A DNA stretch of 64,000 nt from Bugula neritina (GCA_964035545.1 OZ037773.1:5968251-6032250); one strand, 5' to 3'; counted from the stretch's first letter, positions 35,785 to 49,734 are shown. Made by a program: numbers and translations. Notes: generated from the sequence alone by a model not told the origin.

Positions 35785-38700
35785 GATGAATAGTATGGAC
35801 AGGTGCTTCTCAGTAGAGCATGAACACCCAGTGGCAGACTATAGAGGGGAAAGTGACAAGTGACAGCAGTAATGAGTGTGTTTAGTAGTCAAGGTGCTTG
35901 CAAGTGTTCATCCAAGGAATGCAGTAGTCACATAGCTATGGGACGCTGTTGTCATACACTCTAGTGTTGCCAGGAAATACGGCCTTCCTTAATCTTACAG
36001 CTTCTAGTATCTCTTCTTTATGTAATAATCTACAAAATGATGTAAACTCGGAGTTTAAACAAAGAACAAAGTATAAAATTGATTACTAATCACATGGGAG
36101 ACGTTAATCATAATACTGTAAAGAAAGCAAATGGCACACTGCCGATCTAGATGAAAGATAGCTCTGTTTGCAAAACAAAACAAATATTACAGTATTACTA
36201 GTTTTTGTTCAAAAACAAAAAAGAAATTGACTCATAGTGATAGAAAAACTGACACTAGATAGCTGTTTAGTACTAGTCAATCTTCACTGACCTAAAATAA
36301 AATGTGCGATCATGCAGAAGCCAAGCATGCAATATAAAGTAACATCCCCCACATATTATACAACATTACTAATTATATACAGGTGTAGTTATGATGCAAT
36401 AGATATATACAGCTACTTGACTGCTAGCTATTCATTTGAGCAGCTGCTAGAAAATCTAGGAAGCTTCAAGTTGCTTTATTGCTTCCTTGTACAATACCGT
36501 AATTCTTAGCTAACTGCAGAAAATACCTAGTAAACTGCAGAAAGCACCTAGTAAACTGCAGAAAGCACCTAGCAAACTGCAGAAAGCCCCAGTTATATAC
36601 GAAGGGTAATACTGTATAATTGGCAACTGCTAGAACTAATATGTTAATTTTTTACTTTCTGTCCCTCTTTTCTTGCCTCACTCCCTCCCCTTCCCACTTC
36701 ATTTAGTATTCTCTTCACCTCTAAAGTTGACTCCATGGCTTGAGTTTGATGCATATTTTCAAATTCCAACAAAACAACGGGAGAACAAAGCTCGTGGAAT
36801 CAGCATTGTAGTATTTGTTGAAAGTTGAGACCAAATATTTAATGACATGAACAAAAAGCCCTCTCATACTTTTAGTTCACTAAGTGTAGGAGAAGGTAGA
36901 TTGTGTAGTAAATCAATGCTGTAACACAATATTTGACGCAATTACAGATCATTGGTGGTATTTAACTGAAGTAACTTAAGATATTAGAAATAACAGCAGC
37001 ACCTGGCTATCTATTATTTTTGTATATTGGAATACTTAGCAGTATTCACAGTAACTATCTCCTTACTTGTACTATCTTACATTAAATTAAAGTAATATTA
37101 TTCAACTGTACAATGCCCAAGGGGTGCTGTTATATGTATCACAGTTAATCATCAAGTTAACTCAATGCATGCCTAACCAGTTGGAATTTTAAATTAAACA
37201 TTATAATAACAGTATAAATACAAGTAGTATGCAGTCAGCCCTCACTACTGGCCAAATCTAGAGTCAGCAAATCTGTGGCTAGAATTTATTAGACTCCACC
37301 ATGATATGAATTAGCTATGTTTGCCATTACACATTAGGACTGTAAGTTTAATATAATTACAAGTAACTTATTTTATACTGCTGCTAAGTCTGAACAAGAG
37401 GAAGGGACCAAATAGCTGAAGTTTGGGTTTTGAAAAACTAAGAGTGCAGAGTGAAGCAGTTCCTTTACAACACATACTCAACGCTGGTTAAAGCCTCAGC
37501 TCCACCTAAGTCAGCACTTTTGTCTCTAAGTGGAAAACGGGCAAAACCATCAAGTCAGTTTTTAAACTTGGCAAGTTTAAGTTTTATAGCCCTACCACTG
37601 TTTACAGTATGGCAGAACCATGCAATGAGTACTATCATCAAGTCCAGGAGCTAAACTAAATAGATGGAAGATTAAAAAGAAATATATACAAGGCTGCAAA
37701 CAAACAAAGGAAAGTTAATTAGTAATTTATCTGATAAGCCCACTTTGTCAATGATTGAATCTCTAATTTGAGCAGACAATAGGTTGCTGTAAATCTATAA
37801 TCAGATCAGGAACTTGAGAATTGCAGGTGACATTAGCTCTGGCTGTGTGAGTCAGCAGCAGGAAACCAGGAATATGATTTGCAGTGTTAACATGGAAAAG
37901 AGGGCACTTGCTACAATGTGTCAAGTTGTAGACAGCTCACTTGCCGTACTTGTCTATGCAAAATTAGCAATCTTAACACTTGTAACTACTGCCAAGTTAT
38001 ATATCATAGTAAAAGTAGAATTATGCAGGAAAGTAGTTGTTCTTCAAAGAATGCTGAGCAAATTTGTATCTATTAAATAGTAGGCTAACCCTCAGCTGTA
38101 CACTGGCTATTGCTATAATGAATTGCCTATTATGAGCTAGTTTATGACTACAACTTTAGCAGTAAATCTTAACCTAAACCTAAAGAGTTGGGGTGCTTTA
38201 GATAACGCACCAAGTGAATAAATTGCAGACAATCTGTTAGTTCACACAACAACTTGCCAGACTGAAGCTACACCCATCAACAGGGTATTAAAAGCACAAT
38301 TTGATATGCAGCATTCACAACTATATAATTTAAGATTCCAAACAGTTTAAGTAGGTCAACTTCTAAGGCAGTTAGTACCTCTACACAGTGTTTATAATAA
38401 TTAGTATGTAGTAGTAGATAAGTGGAATATTTGGCAGCCCCAGCACTTAATTCTGATCAATGTTGTATTTAACATGCACTCCAAGTTAGATTAAGCAAAT
38501 ACTAGCATGGCATTAAGTCTCACTGAGATCTGAAGTGTGGAGAGGAAACTCTGGTATCCAGTAGCGGAAGGTAGTCTAGTTAACTATATGCACGCAAAAC
38601 TGATAGGGTATGAATTAGGTGATGCAATTACCCACTTAGCATACTCTAGTATAGTGATAAGATTCAAGAGGTAGGCTCTTAGTAGGTACAACTTTTTAAA

Positions 38701-39230
38701 ACCTGACAAAATGGAAGTTGGCAATAAAATACTCTGTTCCAACAGGAGCTAAAGTTACAGCAAAGAAAATCCAAGGGAGATTTGACAATTCCAAAAGTCT
38801 TCACTTACCAGAAAAAGTGAGCATGAAAAATATCAAAAACAAAGTGGAACTTGATGTTACAAAATAGATAGGGCTTTGGTAACGTGCAAACGCTCTACCA
38901 GTAAAAATGCTGGAGTGATAGGCAACTGTTGAGAGAAGCTTTTAAGCCTCTCTAACTGTTATATCAATCACCCACACTAAAGTAAATAAAACTCCGGATT
39001 GCCATTGATTTTTTATATTTTATCTCATAATATTCCATTATCTGCAGCCTATAGAAGCTTTGCTAGCTTCACTCTGGCTAATAATTTGATAATAAATAGG
39101 CCAAGAAGCTACTACAAATATTTCCCTCACTACAAATACGTTAAAAACAAGTGACCTAAGTATTGCTAAAATTTAAATTCCCTTATAAACCTTTGAGATA
39201 ATGTATGCTAAAACAAATTCACAAAGTTTA
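35785..39230. other. long intergenic stretch upstream of kindlin
   Basis: Presumably contains the kindlin promoter and leader exon (the frame is open for about 15 codons 5' of the chosen ATG). A 21-bp tandem repeat (TAAACTGCAGAAAGCACCTAG) lies at about 36515-36595 and a pyrimidine-rich patch at 36655-36725. No convincing coding exon on either strand. Confidence 0.5.
36515..36595. repeat. 21-bp tandem repeat
   Basis: Three to four copies of TAAACTGCAGAAAGCACCTAG with minor variation. Confidence 0.85.
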
Positions 39231-39400
39231 TAGTCACCATCTCTGTGAGAACCCCTAATGGACTGGGTTCTTTTTTAAAGTGGGCTAAGGATTTTTTGAT
39301 GTGACACGGGAGCAATTATGACTGGATGCTCTTTGCAACATCACCAATGGTCTTTGCTGGGGATCAAACCATGACCTCAGAGAATGTTTGCTACTGACTT
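39231..39400 (-). mobile_element. tRNA-derived SINE, copy 2 (5' head degraded)
   Basis: Minus-strand reading shares GATGTTGCAAAGAGCATC, GTCATAATTGC and GTTCTCACAGAGATGGTGAC with the copy at 9118-9303. A B-box-like GTTTGATCCCC remains, but the A-box end is no longer clear. Confidence 0.68.
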
Positions 39401-42400
39401 AGGAAATTATCACTGGTCAAGTACAATGGAATAATCCAACTCCCTTGTAAAAACATGGCTGAACAGATTACGATGGAGAAACTGTTGAACTATGATCAGC
39501 CAAGAAATGGAACACTAGAAGATGGCATTCTTCGTGTAACAGCGAATAAACAGTTTGGAATTCACGAGTGAATTTTTTTGTATCTAAGAATGCAAAAGAA
39601 GTCAAACATGTTTATTCTAATACTTGCAAAAAACAGACCAAAAGTTCACAAATATCATTTATAAACAATTTGATTATATTCCATAATCTAAACCACAAGC
39701 ACATTTCTAGATATGTAATTTTATGATAGCAAGATATTGGCACAAAATATTTTTATGAATGGGTCAATAATTTATTAGTTACAAGAATGAAATTCCTATA
39801 AGACTGAAATCTACAATAACAGTAAAACATTTGGCCGCAATTATTTAAGTTAAGCCAATTTTGGCAGCTTTGTAAAGTGCCCTGTATTGGCATTCATTCT
39901 ATTCTCAGTTTGACTATCCTGCATGCCAAACCGGCAAGAAAAACTTCCACAACCTGTTAATATACCACCTAGTGACTTGCTAATCTCCTTACGCCCTTCC
40001 AGCTTTACTAATAACAGGAGAGTTGAACTGCAAAAGTGCATTACGCGGGAGTGAGCATAGATGAGCTAATGAACTTACATTTATGGCGATAGTTCCATAT
40101 CAGTTTCAAATCAGCTTATTTTTTTAGCAAAGTTCTAATGCCGGTGTTAGAGATTTACGTAAACTTGGGAAAACAGAGTTATATCAACGTAATTATCTGC
40201 TTTTGCTTAAAAATAAAAGGGGGGGGGAATTACCAGCCAAACCAATTATATAGCAAATGTGGTTTACTGAAGCTTATAGTTTATGCTGATGCTCAGCGTT
40301 GCTAGATTTTTACTAAAGAGGCAAAAAACAGCAAGAAGACGGGATATAGCGTACTATATAGTTTTCGAAAGATTTAGATCATCTGGTAAAGAAGTACAGA
40401 GAGTTAGAAAATGAAAGTGGTAGCCATTCTGACTTGCACCTTGTTAATAACTGCCTGGCATTAGTCATTAGTTTAGCTTGGGGACTAAATGAAGCAGTGA
40501 AACAGAAAATAAGATCAAATTAACAACCAATTAGCATTCTTGGGAACCAGATTCTTACATTGTATAAAATTGTAAAATTAATTGAGCATTTAACAACAGA
40601 AAAATATGAAGATTATGGCAGGTCTTTACCATAAATGAGCATACTGCTATAGTCAAAGGTGAGGGTGAGGCAGTGTAGAGTGAGTTATACATTAAGGTTA
40701 TTAGGCTTACAATAACATTTTTGTTTCTTTTTGACTAAGCCACAGGAATTTACAATACTGCATCAATTACAAAAGAATTCATGCAGGTTGATTGTGTTGC
40801 TCTATATGCATTAAGCATGTGCATTCAATGCTTTGATCAAACACAAGTACTACTACTTGCTAATAGTTACAAAGAAAACATTAACAGCCTTAGTGGTGTT
40901 ATTGAATTGATCACAAGAAAGCATTGTATCCACTTTTCATAAAATCTAATTTTCTAAAAGCTGGACAAAGTCTTAAACGTGCCCAGTAACATATTATAAA
41001 ACTTTAACTATGTTCGAATATGTCGCACATTAGTCACTGCATTTTAAATTGAAGTCACTTTAGAATTCAGGCAATGACAATTGAGAATTTAATACTTAGG
41101 AATGTGAGAGGAGAAAAAGTAGGATGTGAATCACTGAGCAAGGAATGCTTTCCTAAGTTTCAAACCTGGTTTCTTATTACACACCCCCTAACTCCTAAGC
41201 AATTGTATTTGGCACCACAGTCTTTATTACGATACAGGTTGTAAAGATCTAGAATTTTGTAGCTGATAAACTTTTACAACTGCTATCTTACAATTTAATT
41301 ACCTAATAATTGTATGCAGCCAACTTATTTTCCAATCTCATATAATTGGCAGCGACTATTAAGGTGTTCTGGAGGCTACCTGGCAGTCAGCGGTTAGGAT
41401 TAACTTAGAACCTACTATCACCATAAAATCTTAGAATAGGATGTAAACTGGAGCCAAACTGACCAAGGGAGCAAATATGAAACAGAAACATAAGCTAGAG
41501 TTAAAAAAGGAAAACAAATAAAACAAAAGTAAAAATGACTGTAAAACAGCTTTTATTTGCTTCTTCTCAAGTACTTTTTAAACTTCATGATTAAGCCACT
41601 TAGCCAGTTTGAGATATTATGCAATTATAGATGAGTCAGCTATGAAGAAAACAGCGTGCGTGACTATTTCACACAATAGAATAAGAACAGTATACTATAA
41701 CTGAGTCGATGCATGTGCCTAGCCAAAACAAACTGAAGGAGAACCCTAGTCAAACAGCACACACTTTGATTTAGACTTGTCAATATTTCCCTGTTCAGCT
41801 TATGTACATAAGATTGTTATTCAACTCAAACAGTAAACAAATTAAGTCTATGATACATGCAAAATTATGATAATTATACAATCATATTATATATGTGCAT
41901 ATATTAGTAAGTCTAATACTGATAATATTATTGGAAAGAGCTGTTTGGGATTGCCAAGATATTGACAGATATAAATGCTTAAGATCACCTGCAATTACCT
42001 GCAACAATAGGTGGCTAGCAAACCCTATGTAATTAGGGAATACATAAATTGAAGTTTTAGCTAGCTAATTTTCTCTAAAGTGGTGATTCATGTATTTAAT
42101 TAGTTAAGAAATAATTTGACTAGTAATAATAATAATTACTAATAACATACATTATAAGGTTAAACATGATGAGACGTATACTTATATGGGCTGATTGCAG
42201 CAGAAGCAGCTTCAGCGTATTTTATTAAATCAGAATCACTAGTGAATCAGTTGAACTTTCGTAGTTTTAGTATCAAGTCCAAGAAGCCGAAGATTGGCAA
42301 ACCAGCATCTTCACAAACAGAAGGAGAGGATCAAAAATGTGCACTTGCTTTCACTGGTCAACTTGGTAGCAGCCAGTGTTTTTTCATCAAAAGTAATTAG

Positions 42401-43985
42401 TTAGCAAAACATGACTGGTTCAACAAGAAAAGCAGCCTTTACTTTTTGCATTTTTGGCATATTTGGCAAAAACGCACTCAGTAGATGTTTTCCAAAGGCA
42501 GGGGCACTATTTACTCTTATGTTGGCTTAAAACGATTATGAAATGACGTTTCAACCGCACAGTGCAAGTAATGGATGAGATACAGGAGTGGGATAAGAAT
42601 ATACACAATATCTCTTATGCAATAATCTACATGGGTATCATATTAACTTGTGTGTAAAGACACTTTTTACTTGCAATAACTCAGAGTAGACTGAAAAATT
42701 ATGCCAAAGTTACACTATTATATTACCAAACGAATAACTGAGTGACATCAACAATATTATGGCCTGCAACTTGAGAGGACTTTGCTTAGGAGTTTGAATT
42801 TCAGTAAATCAGTGAATGACAAAAGAAATCAACCGCTACTAAAAATTCTGAACTTAGGTTATCGGCAACTTTCTTAGATCACAAGACTTTGACTCTATCT
42901 TTCACTGAACTGTCAGAATAAACTTAAAAGCAAATGTAAGTTGAATACATAATCAGAAAAAATTTATAATTAACTGCACTGATCCAGTAAACGTAAGGGT
43001 TTGTAAGGTATTCTACTGAATAATCACTAGCATCAGCATGACAGTGAAATACAGATACTCATCACTCATGCTATACTAATAGTAATAGTAATACTACTAG
43101 TACTAGTAGTGAACTAGTACTAGTAGCTCTTTACTCTTTACATTTACAGTCATTTACTGCAGTGCTAATACTTGAGCTTTGCTCTACTACAACTAGGTCT
43201 AGTACTACTACTACTACTATTAATAGTATTCTGCTAGACAGTAGTTACTAGTACTAGTAGTACTAGTACTTCACTAACACTAACGTACACGTACAGTAAC
43301 ACTCCAATTTGCATACTGATACTGGTACACATTATGATTATGATAAATAATTATTAATAATAATATAAATTGAATTACAAATCATCATCATAAAATATCA
43401 TTATGATTATGATTATTAGCATTTTTATTTAAGTCGAGCAATTCTTTTTCCACGTTATCGTTTGACTTTCACTTTCACTTTGGTGCACCGAAAGTGACTT
43501 CCACTTCAGTGACTTCCAGTTCCACTGTGACTGTGATTGTCATTGTGATTGTGTGTGAATTACTATTAGAATGTCACTATGTTTCTTACCTTTACCACAG
43601 GTAATATTGATAATATTGTATTGTTACATTATGTTTATTACTGTTACTACTTACTAGAGTATTTCATCTACGATAGACCTCTGCGAATGCAGTACACAAG
43701 GCTAATCTTCTCATAAAAAAATTGAATGAAAACCGCAACGGCTCGTAGCTATTCAATAACTATATGTTTTAGTAGTCTACTGAACTGGAATGGATAATAT
43801 ATAATTTGAATGTCATAGCCAATGTTCTTACGGGTGTTTCTATTGCCCTAGAACTTAAATTCATGTGGCGACATCGTATTATTTGACCGAAAGTTGAACC
43901 AGTTGCAGCTAGTTTTGGAAAGAAGGCTAAGAATATAAACTATAAAATAAAGAGAGGATAACTTTAATTATTATGGCTTCAAGCT
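39401..43985. other. intergenic, no gene seen
   Basis: No exon with conserved content was found on either strand. The longest open stretch I noticed (about 42190-42395, plus) has no ATG and no recognisable content. A tract at 43070-43290 is rich in ACTAGT/AGTACT palindromes. Confidence 0.45.
43070..43290. repeat. ACTAGT/AGTACT-rich palindromic tract
   Basis: Clustered permutations of ACTAGTACTAGTAG and its complement, interrupted by unique sequence. Similar in kind to the tract at 35095-35345. Confidence 0.75.
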
Positions 43986-43986
43986 C

Positions 43987-44169
<183 letters not shown>

Positions 44170-45812
44170 AGTATGGGTATGAGTTACTGTCGTTTCGTAT
44201 ACAAACTGCTGTCCATTTCGTACACAAAATGAATAAAGATGCTTGTTTACTTTTTTGTTGCATCACAGCATGTATCTTTAATTCACACCTCTCATGTCAC
44301 CTATTGATCAATGTTTTGTATTATCTATTATAACAAATACGTTGATACTTATTTTATATATATGATTATAGTGAACTGCAAACTACTATAATTTTTTGGT
44401 TTTTTTATCAATGTTTTGTATGAGTATTAGATTTAATCTATTATTAGTGTATGTTATATATACTAATGCAATTGTATGACTCATACATCAAATGATAAAT
44501 AAATATAAAAAACTATGTATTTTAGTTAATTTATTTTGGTGTATACGATTAGACGAATTATCATGTGTACGAAACGACCTAAAAAAGTGGGTATAAAAAA
44601 TGACTTGTATACAAATTGACCTGTACCATACACAAAACATTTCACTATACTAACTAACTTTTAGATGCGTAATATGAGAAAAACAACTCTCTAAAGGTAA
44701 AATTTTCAACTTAATTACATCTGAATCTCTAGCAAATTCCAATTTGAAAGAAATGTGGGAACTTTATTGTCACTGAATAAAGAAGCAATAAAAGTTATGA
44801 CCAGCTACGGCCAATCATAGTTCAAACCAAATTGGCTGCAGATAGTCTAACGGTAGCGCGAGTCCTTTTTGTTGCATTTTTAACTTGAGTACGATATTTT
44901 ATTCATTCTGATAATTAAACCATAGGCATATGATTAATAAATTAAGAGCATGTTTTTCACAGTTCCCGGCTCAGTTTTGTTAAAATGTGCAAGAAGAAGT
45001 ATCTGCTTTCTTCGTATGAGCAAAAAAATTCAGATAATCGACCAAAACATGTTGATGAAGTCAAGTACTGACATGATGATGGTAATGTTCTGTTGTTAGT
45101 TGTACTAGTAGTTGTTCAGGTTTTCAATTTGAATTTAACTTTAACCTTAGGATTCAGATTGACATTGTCACTGTTTCTCTATCAGTATCATTAAAAGTAA
45201 AACTAAAAATAACAAAAATAATAAATTAGAAACTTCAAAGCAGTAAAAATTAATACTAATAGATTTATTATTGAAATTATGATTAAGATTTTATCATTGT
45301 TTTGCTCAAAAGTAAAAGACTCATAGTCATAGCGAAAAAGAAAGTTAATAATAATTTAAATTTAAATTGTGCGTTGAAAGCAAATTGAAACTGTGTCATT
45401 TATTTGATCATGACCACATGCTTGTCCTAATAAAGTTTGAGGCTATGCTTCAACTTGTAGATATAAGTATAATCTTTATTTTGGCGATTGTACGACTAGC
45501 ATGATCATGATGACCTGGCAATGTGGCATTAACAGTCACATATCTAATTCTATTGTGATCATATGATAGTTAAAATTATATTGCAATTATTATTATATAT
45601 ATATCTGTGATTTAAAATAATTTATAGAAGTATATTCATAGTAATTTAGTTAATAACATTTAACAATGAATGATTTAATAGTAATTTAAGTGCATAAAAT
45701 AAAAGTAACAGTCGTAACAATAATATCACCTCATAAGTTTTATGCATTTTAATGGCATCATCAATAATTTTAAATTCAACAAGTCTTTTTTATAATTGGT
45801 GATATATTTTAG
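44170..45812. other. intergenic or first intron of MRPL49
   Basis: Should contain the first coding exon of MRPL49, which I could not place. A pair of inverted GTCGTTTCGTA-type motifs at 44188-44198 and about 44567-44577 may mark a small mobile element next to the microsatellite. Confidence 0.4.
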
Positions 45813-47063
45813 CCAACATCCATCTTGTCTTGTAAGCATTGTTCTACTAAACACCCAAACTATGCCTATGAAGTAAGTAAAGACCCAACTGAGTGGAAGT
45901 ATGTTGAACACTTGCTGCCAAAGACTTTTGTACCAGAAGTCCCCAAGTCAGCATTACATAACTATCCCACCCCCTCTGGCTGGGTGCCTCAACAAGGTTT
46001 GAAACTTCACTTGTCATCATTAGTTTTTACTTCAGTGTTTAGTTTATTAATTTCAAACATTAGAGCATCATTTTTGCTTGCATAAATTTTAGCTTTTCAA
46101 TTTATTATTAGTGACAAAAATATTTTTGATATTTTAAACATTTGATTTGCAAAGTAAAACTGTATAATCATTGCTGTAAGGATCAGTGTTTGCCTGCTTA
46201 TAGAAGAGAAGTATGCTAAACTACCTTACTATATTTCACGGACTAAGAACCATCAAATGCCTATATATATTAAAGAAAGGACGGATAGCCCTCTCAAGTT
46301 CACTCACATCGGCAACATTAGTGGCAATATCTGGGTGAGTTTAGACTGCTCTTCATCTTGTACTTGAGACAATGCTTACTGCGGGTTTAATATTCTCGGT
46401 CGTTTCATTCAGTACTAAGTTTTAAATCACTAAAGTAACTGATGTAATGTTTTCCTTTTCAATTATTTTTATTTAAATGTCTAGTATTGTAAGTTTATTG
46501 AGCAGCATGTACTCTGTGGAATTCTTATGCTCTTAGTATCTTAAGCGTGGGAACATTGTTATATACTGGAATTATTGAAACAATCATTTTATTAGGTTGT
46601 GAAGTTTTTTGCCTATTGTTTAGTAAGACAACTCCCAAAACAAACTGCTTTACCTACAATTTCAAAAGTTATTTTGCTATTTCTGAAGAGTTGACATTTT
46701 AGTTTATCATTTGTTAAATTACCACTAAGAATTTTCCGATGCTCATCTGGTTGAAGTTATTCACTAGAAGCTGCTACAGATTTGGCTAAGTGAAAATAAA
46801 TTCTCAACTTTACCACATTGATCATGGTATACTGTAAAATATATAAAGTATGAAGCAGCATTGCCGTATATACAGAATGTTACAAGGGCAGACAACTATT
46901 GTTGTAGGCGTTAGATGCTGATATCCGAGAACTGTTAGAGGCTAGTAAAACAGACCCAAACTATTTAGTTTTGACGCAGGTTCACGAGCCCGGAAGATTC
47001 ATCAGGGTCAAGGGCGTTCATTCAGACACCATAGCCCAGTTTCTTATAGACAAAGGCTTTTAA
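45813..47063 (+). CDS. MRPL49: mitochondrial large-subunit ribosomal protein mL49 (5' exon missing)
   Basis: Three in-phase exons: 45813-45996, 46204-46334, 46908-47063, covering 156 residues and ending DKGF and TAA. The human protein is about 166 aa, so only the mitochondrial targeting N-terminus is missing; its exon should lie upstream of 45813 and end in phase 0. Diagnostic blocks: YEVSKDPTEWKYVEHLLP, HNYPTPSGWVP, LPYYISRTKNHQMPIY, GNIWALDADIRELL, FIRVKGVHSDTIAQFLIDKG. A structural component of the mitoribosomal 39S subunit (family knowledge). A polyadenylation signal AATAAA lies at 47344-47349. Confidence 0.93.
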
Positions 47064-47835
47064 ATTGCGAACGGGTGAGGTTTGCCACCCATTTCATAGG
47101 TAATTGCAATTTTTTGTAAATAAGGATTTTTACATTTGTTGAGAAGGGGACTGTAAAATGAATATAATTGATTAGCAGCAATGGAACTAAAACTCCTAAG
47201 TATGATTGTGAAAAAGGAGACAGTTGAAGTAACATGATGGCTAAAGTTGCTAAAAGCAGGATGTATACTTTTTAAGTGCAGATTGAGCTCGGGATTTTAT
47301 GCTTTCTATGTAGTAGACTATCTATTTCATGTGAACCATTCAAAATAAAGGTTTTATACTACAACTGAATGAGTGTTGAATAGAAATTTATTTAGAATTG
47401 CATATTTCAATTAAGATATCTATCGCTGCATTGCAAAGTTATTTTGTTTTCAGTTCAAACGTCACCAACTACTTGCTTCTTTAATATTTCCTGTAATTTT
47501 AACAAAAATAAATCTCACCGTTTGCAGAGTCAATAAAGTTTAATATGCTTGAAAAATATTTACATTTAATTCGATTTCTCACTCGATGCAGATTTGTCAA
47601 ATTAAGTGGAAGCTATTAAAAGTATTTCGAGTTATAATAATAACCTGTATAGATACTGCCATCATTATGTAACATCAACTCAAAATAAACTAAGAGCATC
47701 ATTGGATTTACAAAAAAAAAACTCAAAATCAATAAGAATATAAACCACTCTAAATAGAGGTTGCACAATTTTCTTTATAAAAAGTTAGCATCTTAATGGG
47801 CGCATGGTTGTAATACTGCATATACTTGTTGATCA
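47064..47835. other. intergenic between convergent genes
   Basis: The 3' flanks of MRPL49 and of the minus-strand gene ending at 47836. No exon seen. Confidence 0.55.
47344..47349 (+). promoter_or_regulatory. polyadenylation signal of MRPL49
   Basis: AATAAA about 280 nt after the MRPL49 stop codon, before any other plus-strand gene. Confidence 0.5.
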
Positions 47836-49679
47836 CTACATATATACATTGCCATAAATATTCATACTATTGCTGTCTAGCCTGCGGCTTGCCGATTTAT
47901 TTAACCTTACGTAGCGTTTAAATGACGACTCCTCATTATCCATGCGTAATGTTGGAATCATCAGTCGATTGGCATCTCGTTGAATGTATTCAGGCACTCT
48001 TGTGCTACGGTGGAGTTGATTTTGTGTAGAAATTGCTTTTCGATTGCGCATAGTAAAGGTTGTATTGCTGTAGGTGGGTATTGGAGGTTTTATGGCCTCT
48101 CGTAGGAGGTTGGCAAAGTGTGAGTTTGTTGATGAAGAGAGTAGGAGTTGTTGCCTCCTGTTGGCTTTAGCTTTATCACACTGTAGGGAGTTGTCTCTAC
48201 TCTGTAAAGTACTTGTGCTGCCTGTTCTGTATCTTGTAGGTGTTTCCGCTTCTGTTAAAAATTACAATACAGGTCGCAGGTAATGTTGTAAATTATTTTG
48301 TATAAATGAACTTTGGTTGTCAGACATAATTTTCACTATCTATATCAACTGCTTTAAAATATTATATCTTATCAAAAGGCTGTCCGTCTGTATAAGAGGC
48401 TGTATAAAATGCCATGTGGAGCAGATTGACTGCTGTCTGTCTCAAAAGCTTTCTAGAGCAGAAAGCTACTGCTATCAAAAAGTGAAGATAACTCTATTAT
48501 GAGCTTTTAGCTACAACATTGACTTGTACAGACTGTGTACTTCCCTTCTCCTAAACAGAAGGCATTCTGCTACAAAACAATCTACTCTCAATTAAAGAAT
48601 ATTTTACCTTTTAGATGACTGATATCTTCAAGTTGGTAGGTAGTAGAAATAGTAGGAGCACTTCTAGTCAACGAAGATCTCAATATCCCCTTCCTGTTTC
48701 TCTTTACATCATCTTGCTCCTCTATATCCAAAACTATAGTGCGCGGTTGCACTGGATTTCTTCGCAGATCTAGTTTATCTACCTTTTTGGCTCGTGTTTC
48801 ATCAAAGAACTTCACTGACTTTGAGGAAGATGTTCGATTCAAGTGTTTATCAAGTCTAGCCAATGCCTTTCTGCTCTTTGTAGAATCCATAGTGTTGTTT
48901 TTATCCCATTTGTTTGCAGACGCCTCACCTTTCATTAGGCTGATGATTGCTCTCCTAGCATCTACTCTACAGTTGCTCTACAGTATTCAACAGATTATCA
49001 ATGTTACATAACAATTGTTTATTAAAATATTGAAAACGAGCAGGTTTAATTGTCACAAAAATAACTAGCTGTGAAGTTAAACACTGCCTGTTACAATCCG
49101 CTGCTCCCTTTCACTGTAATGAAACAGATGGTAATTTTAACGGTACCAATTTCATTTCCAGTGCCAATTAGCTAGTTCCAAAACTTATACAAAAGATGTT
49201 TCATGTAGCTTGTTTTGCTATAACAACAGAATGAATAACAATTGTTGCTCTACATTATTGATTAGTAACTATGGATGAGTAGCTGAGTGTATGATAGATG
49301 CATTGTAGTAGAATAGAGTATTTTGGTTGTTGTCTTCTCTCTAAAAGTCACACGCTAGGTGGTTTTCTGGTTACAAACATGTCCAAGTCGAAAGAAAATA
49401 ATATTATTTTCTTTCGACTTGGACATATAATATTATTTTCTTTCGACTTGGACATGGACTTGAATTATATTTATGTTGATAAACTCTAGAGCTTGTAAGA
49501 AATTCATCTGAAGCATACTTTTTATATCTAAAAATATAAAAAACAACCTTGATACTGGGAGCCGAGGAACAGCCATTGGTTAGTCTCTCATGCACTATCA
49601 TCTGTGGCCGACCCGCTGACTTTACCGTCAGCTCCTTGTGCAGTGGAGACTCGATCTCACACATTCTTGGTAGACTCAT
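47836..49679 (-). CDS. basic protein of unknown family, 305 aa
   Basis: Three exons agree in phase: 49548-49679, 48608-48977, 47836-48251; TAG at 47836-47838. The ATG at 49677-49679 lies 4 nt after an acceptor (CTCATACAG), so a leader exon exists upstream. The protein is Arg/Lys/Ser-rich and mostly polar, with no membrane helix or signal peptide: MSLPRMCEIESP at the N-terminus, a central SSSKSVKFFDETRAKKVDKL segment, an acidic patch (VLDIEEQDD), and RMDNEESSFKRYVRLNK near the C-terminus. I recognise no domain and infer no function. The first intron contains a 48-bp perfect palindrome. Coding status rests on three exons fitting with good splice sites. Confidence 0.65.
49379..49455. repeat. 48-bp perfect palindrome with a third arm copy
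   Basis: 49379-49426 is a perfect palindrome, arm ATGTCCAAGTCGAAAGAAAA (20 of 24 nt). A further copy of the right half, ending TTTCGACTTGGACAT, follows at about 49427-49454. Confidence 0.95.
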
Positions 49680-49734
49680 TCTTCTGTATGAGGAATTAGC
49701 AAATGTTACAATTCCTATCATATATTATATCACA

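Noticed and set aside
42190-42395. Open plus-strand stretch of about 65 codons with a lysine-rich centre
   Set aside because: No ATG, no convincing splice sites at both ends and no recognisable content; this length is expected by chance.
44985-45069. ATG with 27 codons (MCKKKYLL...) as the first exon of MRPL49
   Set aside because: The frame ends in TGA before any donor in the needed phase, so it cannot splice to the exon at 45813.
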